Assembly: GCA_947371645.1 (NCBI GenBank)
Contig: CANBQJ010000169.1
Location: 1 to 8,001, forward strand
DNA from: Burkholderiales bacterium
Lineage (GTDB): Bacteria; Pseudomonadota; Gammaproteobacteria; Burkholderiales; Burkholderiaceae
Direction of reading: 5' to 3'
DNA: 8,001 nucleotides
Under the pieces are notes generated by a model that saw only the letters and a program-made list of their open reading frames with translations, was not told where the DNA came from and made no database searches. Each line of letters starts with the position of its first letter. The stretch's first letter is position 1. Positions 4,517 to 8,001 of this stretch are shown here, piece by piece. A program made the position numbers and the translations under genes.

Positions 4517-7500
4517 ATGCCTTTCGTACACCTCCGCGCCCACACCGAATTTTCCGTCGTCGACGGCACCACCCGCATCGACGACCTGGTCAAGGCAGCC
4601 GCCAAAGACGGCCAGCCCGCCGTGGCCATCACCGACCTCTCCAACCTGTTTGGCGCGGTCAAACTGTATTCATCTGCGCGCAAAAAAGGTGTTCAGCCCA
4701 TCATCGGTGCCGATGTCTGGCTGGAGCCCGAAGAGCCGGGCAAGGCGCCCACCCGCTTGTTGCTCATCATCCAGAACCGCCAGGGTTACCTGCGCCTGTG
4801 CGAACTGCTGGGTGATGCCTGGACGGCGCCGGGCCAGCGCAGCCACGCCTGGGTCAGCCTGGAAGGCCTGTGCACCCGCAACGAAGGCCTGATCTGCCTC
4901 TCCGGCGCAGACTTGGGGCTGGTCGGCCAGTCCCTGTTGATGGGTGATGTGCCCAAGGCAGAAGGCTGGGCACGCAAACTGGCCGAGGCCTTCCCGGGCC
5001 GCTTCTACATCGAGTTGCAGCGCGCGGGCCACCCCACCAACGAGCCGCACATCCGCGCCGCCTTGCCCCTGGCCGCACAACTGCGCCTGCCCGTGGTGGC
5101 CACCCACCCCATCCAGTTCATCGACCCGGACGACTTCGGCGCCCACGAGGCCCGCACCTGCATCGCCGAAGGCGAAACGCTGGGCAACCCCAAGCGCATC
5201 AAGCGCTTCACCCGCGAGCAGCACTTCAAGACCACGGCGCAGATGCAGGCCCTGTTTGCCGACATCCCTTCGGCGCTGGCCAACACCGTGGCCATCGCCA
5301 AACGCTGCGCGCTGATCCTCGTGCTGGGCAAGCCGCAGCTGCCCAACTTCCCCACGCCGATCCTGCAAGACGGCCCCAACAAGGGCCAGCCCCAGCCCAT
5401 GGAGGACTTCTTCCGCGAGTTGTCCCACATCGGCCTGGAAGAGCGCCTGCTGCACCTGTTTCCCAAGGAGGACGAGCGCAAGGCCCAGCGCGCGCATTAC
5501 GTCGAGCGCCTGGACTTCGAGATCAACACGATCCTGAAGATGGGCTTCCCCGGCTACTTCCTCATCGTGCAGGACTTCATCAACTGGGCCAAGAACAACG
5601 GCTGCCCGGTGGGCCCGGGCCGGGGCTCCGGTGCCGGCTCGCTGGTGGCCTATGCGCTGAAGATCACCGACCTGGACCCGCTCAAGTACAACCTGCTGTT
5701 CGAGCGCTTCCTGAACCCGGAGCGGGTGTCCATGCCCGACTTCGACATCGACTTCTGCCAGGGCAACCGCGACCGCGTCATCGACTACGTGAAAGACCGC
5801 TACGGCCGTGAAGCCGTCAGCCAGATCGCCACCTTCGGCACCATGGCCGCCAAGGCAGCGTTGCGCGACGTGGGCCGCGTGCTGGGCATGGGCTATGGCC
5901 ATGTGGACAGCATCGCCAAGCTCATCCCCGCGCCGCCGGGCAAGAGCGTCACCCTGGCCCGTGTGCCCGCAGAGCCCGACCCCGGCGTCATCTACGCCCG
6001 CAAAGAAGCGCCCGAGCTGGAAGAGCGCGAGAAGGCCGAAGAGGAAGTGGCCGCCCTGCTGGAGCTGGCCATGCGCGTCGAAGGCATGGTGCGCAACATC
6101 GGCATGCACGCCGGGGGCGTGCTCATCGCCCCAGGCAAGATCACCGACTTCTGCCCGCTGTACATGCAGCCCGGCAGCGATTCGGCCGTCAGCCAGTACG
6201 ACAAGGACGACGTGGAGGCCATCGGCCTGGTGAAGTTCGACTTCCTGGGCCTGGCCACGCTCACCATCCTGGAGCTGGCCAAGGACTACATCGTCGCGCG
6301 CCACCCGGATCAGAAGGACTTCGACTTCGCCAAGATCCCGCTCGATGACGCGGCCGCCTACCGGCTGCTGTCAGAAGGCAAGACGGTTGCCGTGTTCCAG
6401 CTGGAATCTCGCGGCATGCAAGGCATGCTGCGCGACGCCAAGCCCAGCGTCTTCGAGGACATCATCGCCCTGGTGGCCCTGTACCGACCGGGCCCGATGG
6501 ACCTGATCCCCTCGTTCTGTGCCCGCAAACACGGCCGCGAAGCGGTGGAGTACCCCCACCCCTTGATGGCCTCGGTGTTGGAGGAGACCTACGGCATCAT
6601 GGTCTACCAGGAGCAGGTGATGCAGGTGGCCCAGAAGGTGGGCGGCTACTCGCTGGGTGGCGCCGACATGCTGCGCCGGGCCATGGGCAAGAAGAAGGTC
6701 GAAGAGATGGCGGAGCACCGCTCGATCTTCGCGGCCGGTGCGGCCAAGAACGACATCAAGCCCGAACTGGCCAACGAGATCTTCGACCTGATGGAGAAGT
6801 TCGCGGGCTACGGCTTCAACAAGTCGCACGCCGCCGCCTACGCCTTGCTGGCCTACCACACGGCCTGGCTGAAGGCCCACTACACGGCCGAGTTCTTCTC
6901 AGGGAACATGAGCGTGTCGAGTGACGACACGGACAAGCTCAAGATCTTCCACGACGACGCCACGCAGAACTTCGGCATCACCTTCACCCCGCCCGACGTG
7001 AACCAGGGTCAGTGGCGCTTCGTGCCCACCGACAGGAAGGTGATCTGCTACGCGCTGGGTGCCGTCAAGGGCACAGGGCAAGGCGCCATCGAGGCCGTGG
7101 TGGCAGAACGCCAGGCCAATGGCCCCTTCACCAGCTTCTTCAACTTCTGCGCCCGCGTGGACCGCAGCCGCGTCAACAAGCGCGTCGTCGAAGCGCTGAT
7201 CAAGGCCGGTGCGTTTGATGCGCTCAACCCCCACCGCTCCGGCCTGCTGGCCAGCGTGGGCCTGGCCTTTGACTACGCCGAAAGCCTCGCGGCCAACGCC
7301 GACCAGGGCGGCCTCTTTGACTTTGGCGACAGCCACGCGGCCTCGACCAACGAGCCCGAGCTGGTGCCCACCGAGCCCTGGAGCATCAAGCAGCAGTTGA
7401 CGCTGGAGAAGACCGCCATCGGCTTTTACCTCTCAGGCCATTTGTTCGACGAGTGCGAAGCCGAGGTGCGGCGCTTCGCCAAGCAGCGCATTGGTGATTT

Positions 7501-8001
7501 GCAAGACAGCCGCGAACCACAGACCGTGGCCGGCATCGTCAGCGAGCTGCGCGTGATCAACGGCGCGCGCGGCCGTGTGGCCATCTTCAAGCTCGATGAC
7601 AAGAGCGAGGTGATCGAGGCCGTGGCCAATCAGGAGACCCTGGACGCCAACAAGGACTTGTTGAAGGACGACGAGCTGGTCGTCATCCAGGGCAAGGTGC
7701 AGAACGACCGCTTCTCAGGCGGCCTGCGGCTCAATGTGCAGCAGGTGATGAGCCTGGCCACGGCACGTTGCCGTTACGCCCGCTTTGTGCGCCTGCAGGC
7801 CAGGGAGCCGCGCCTGCCGCTGGCCGATGTGCTGCGCGAGCACCCGCCGCGTCGCCAGGCTGCGCCTCAGCCTGATCTGCCGGATGCGCTGCAGGGCCTG
7901 CCGGTGCGCGTGGTGGTGGAGCGGCACACGGCCGAACTGTCCGCCCGTGGCGAGCTGGACCTGGGGGAGCACTCCAAGGTGTTCCCGTCGGATGCGGCCC
8001 T
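4517..8001 (+). CDS. dnaE: DNA polymerase III subunit alpha, C-terminus cut by window end
   Basis: This is the catalytic subunit of the replicative polymerase. The frame is open for 1161 codons, and the last visible residues (K-V-F-P-S-D-A-A-L) match the family's end, so only a short tail is missing. The PHP domain starts at residue 1, but its metal motifs are degenerate (R7-A-H9 instead of H-x-H; T-D-L-S in place of T-D-H-G). The nuclease is therefore probably dead and proofreading would come from a separate epsilon subunit. Polymerase motifs include G366-P-G-R-G-S-G-A-G-S, M406-P-D408-F-D410-I-D and V-K-F-D575-F-L-G-L. D408, D410 and D575 correspond to the three catalytic aspartates of the E. 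coli enzyme. F767-N-K-S-H-A lies in the fingers. A helix-hairpin-helix region precedes the beta-clamp motif Q930-G-G-L-F934, and an OB fold covers about 1000-1080. The ATG at 4517 gives the standard M-P-F-V-H-L-R start. It follows the pilin gene by 28 nt but likely has its own promoter. Confidence 0.98.
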   Translation, partial: MPFVHLRAHTEFSVVDGTTRIDDLVKAAAKDGQPAVAITDLSNLFGAVKLYSSARKKGVQPIIGADVWLEPEEPGKAPTRLLLIIQNRQGYLRLCELLGDAWTAPGQRSHAWVSLEGLCTRNEGLICLSGADLGLVGQSLLMGDVPKAEGWARKLAEAFPGRFYIELQRAGHPTNEPHIRAALPLAAQLRLPVVATHPIQFIDPDDFGAHEARTCIAEGETLGNPKRIKRFTREQHFKTTAQMQALFADIPSALANTVAIAKRCALILVLGKPQLPNFPTPILQDGPNKGQPQPMEDFFRELSHIGLEERLLHLFPKEDERKAQRAHYVERLDFEINTILKMGFPGYFLIVQDFINWAKNNGCPVGPGRGSGAGSLVAYALKITDLDPLKYNLLFERFLNPERVSMPDFDIDFCQGNRDRVIDYVKDRYGREAVSQIATFGTMAAKAALRDVGRVLGMGYGHVDSIAKLIPAPPGKSVTLARVPAEPDPGVIYARKEAPELEEREKAEEEVAALLELAMRVEGMVRNIGMHAGGVLIAPGKITDFCPLYMQPGSDSAVSQYDKDDVEAIGLVKFDFLGLATLTILELAKDYIVARHPDQKDFDFAKIPLDDAAAYRLLSEGKTVAVFQLESRGMQGMLRDAKPSVFEDIIALVALYRPGPMDLIPSFCARKHGREAVEYPHPLMASVLEETYGIMVYQEQVMQVAQKVGGYSLGGADMLRRAMGKKKVEEMAEHRSIFAAGAAKNDIKPELANEIFDLMEKFAGYGFNKSHAAAYALLAYHTAWLKAHYTAEFFSGNMSVSSDDTDKLKIFHDDATQNFGITFTPPDVNQGQWRFVPTDRKVICYALGAVKGTGQGAIEAVVAERQANGPFTSFFNFCARVDRSRVNKRVVEALIKAGAFDALNPHRSGLLASVGLAFDYAESLAANADQGGLFDFGDSHAASTNEPELVPTEPWSIKQQLTLEKTAIGFYLSGHLFDECEAEVRRFAKQRIGDLQDSREPQTVAGIVSELRVINGARGRVAIFKLDDKSEVIEAVANQETLDANKDLLKDDELVVIQGKVQNDRFSGGLRLNVQQVMSLATARCRYARFVRLQAREPRLPLADVLREHPPRRQAAPQPDLPDALQGLPVRVVVERHTAELSARGELDLGEHSKVFPSDAA

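Noticed and set aside
3783..4892. A 369-codon plus-strand frame spanning the pilin gene and the start of dnaE.
   Set aside because: It is an out-of-frame reading of two well-supported genes with frame-shadow composition.
4517..5330. An active PHP-domain proofreading nuclease in DnaE.
   Set aside because: The first H-x-H motif reads R7-A-H9 and T-D-H-G reads T-D-L-S, the same kind of loss seen in E. coli DnaE, so metal binding is unlikely. This is normal for the group and not a special finding.
4670..6304. A 544-codon open frame on the minus strand inside dnaE.
   Set aside because: It is a shadow of dnaE caused by high third-position GC. It has a low-complexity Gly/Ala/His/Gln/Val composition, no recognisable domain and no ribosome site, and the opposite strand encodes an intact polymerase.

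Overview
The window is high-GC DNA with dense coding and long shadow frames. It most likely comes from a Burkholderiales (Betaproteobacteria) chromosome. The evidence is the DnaE sequence type, a -10 box placed directly before dnaE, and a secreted hydrolase of the polyester hydrolase/cutinase family that is well represented in that order. I cannot place the genus. There are no RNA genes, insertion sequences, phage genes or CRISPR repeats, so this looks like ordinary chromosome with accessory-type genes beside one core gene.

Layout. (1) Positions 1-1205, minus strand: the N-terminal ~400 residues of a Baeyer-Villiger type flavin monooxygenase, cut by the window start. (2) 1206-1305: an AT-rich divergent control region holding two dyads of identical architecture (TGACA-N8-TGTCA) interleaved with candidate promoters in both directions. 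(3) 1306-1965, plus strand: a TetR-family regulator, the probable repressor acting at that region. (4) 1970-2686, minus strand: a Methyltransf_16/NNT1-like SAM methyltransferase, convergent with tetR with a 4-nt gap. (5) 2866-3765, minus strand: an exported serine hydrolase of the PETase/cutinase family with an intact Ser-Asp-His triad and the PETase-type active-site disulfide pair. (6) 3766-4023: a noncoding divergent region with two perfect inverted repeats on the hydrolase side. (7) 4024-4488, plus strand: a type IV pilin-like protein. (8) 4517 to the window end, plus strand: dnaE, the replicative DNA polymerase III alpha subunit, missing only its last residues.

How the genes fit together. 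The monooxygenase and TetR gene form a self-contained regulatory unit whose geometry recalls mycobacterial ethA-ethR. The hydrolase, pilin and methyltransferase appear to be independent single-gene units. dnaE probably has its own promoter and a leaderless or near-leaderless mRNA.

The two items most worth following up are the polyester hydrolase, which mixes cutinase-type and PETase-type active-site features, and the double-dyad operator. I found no convincing undescribed multi-gene system.
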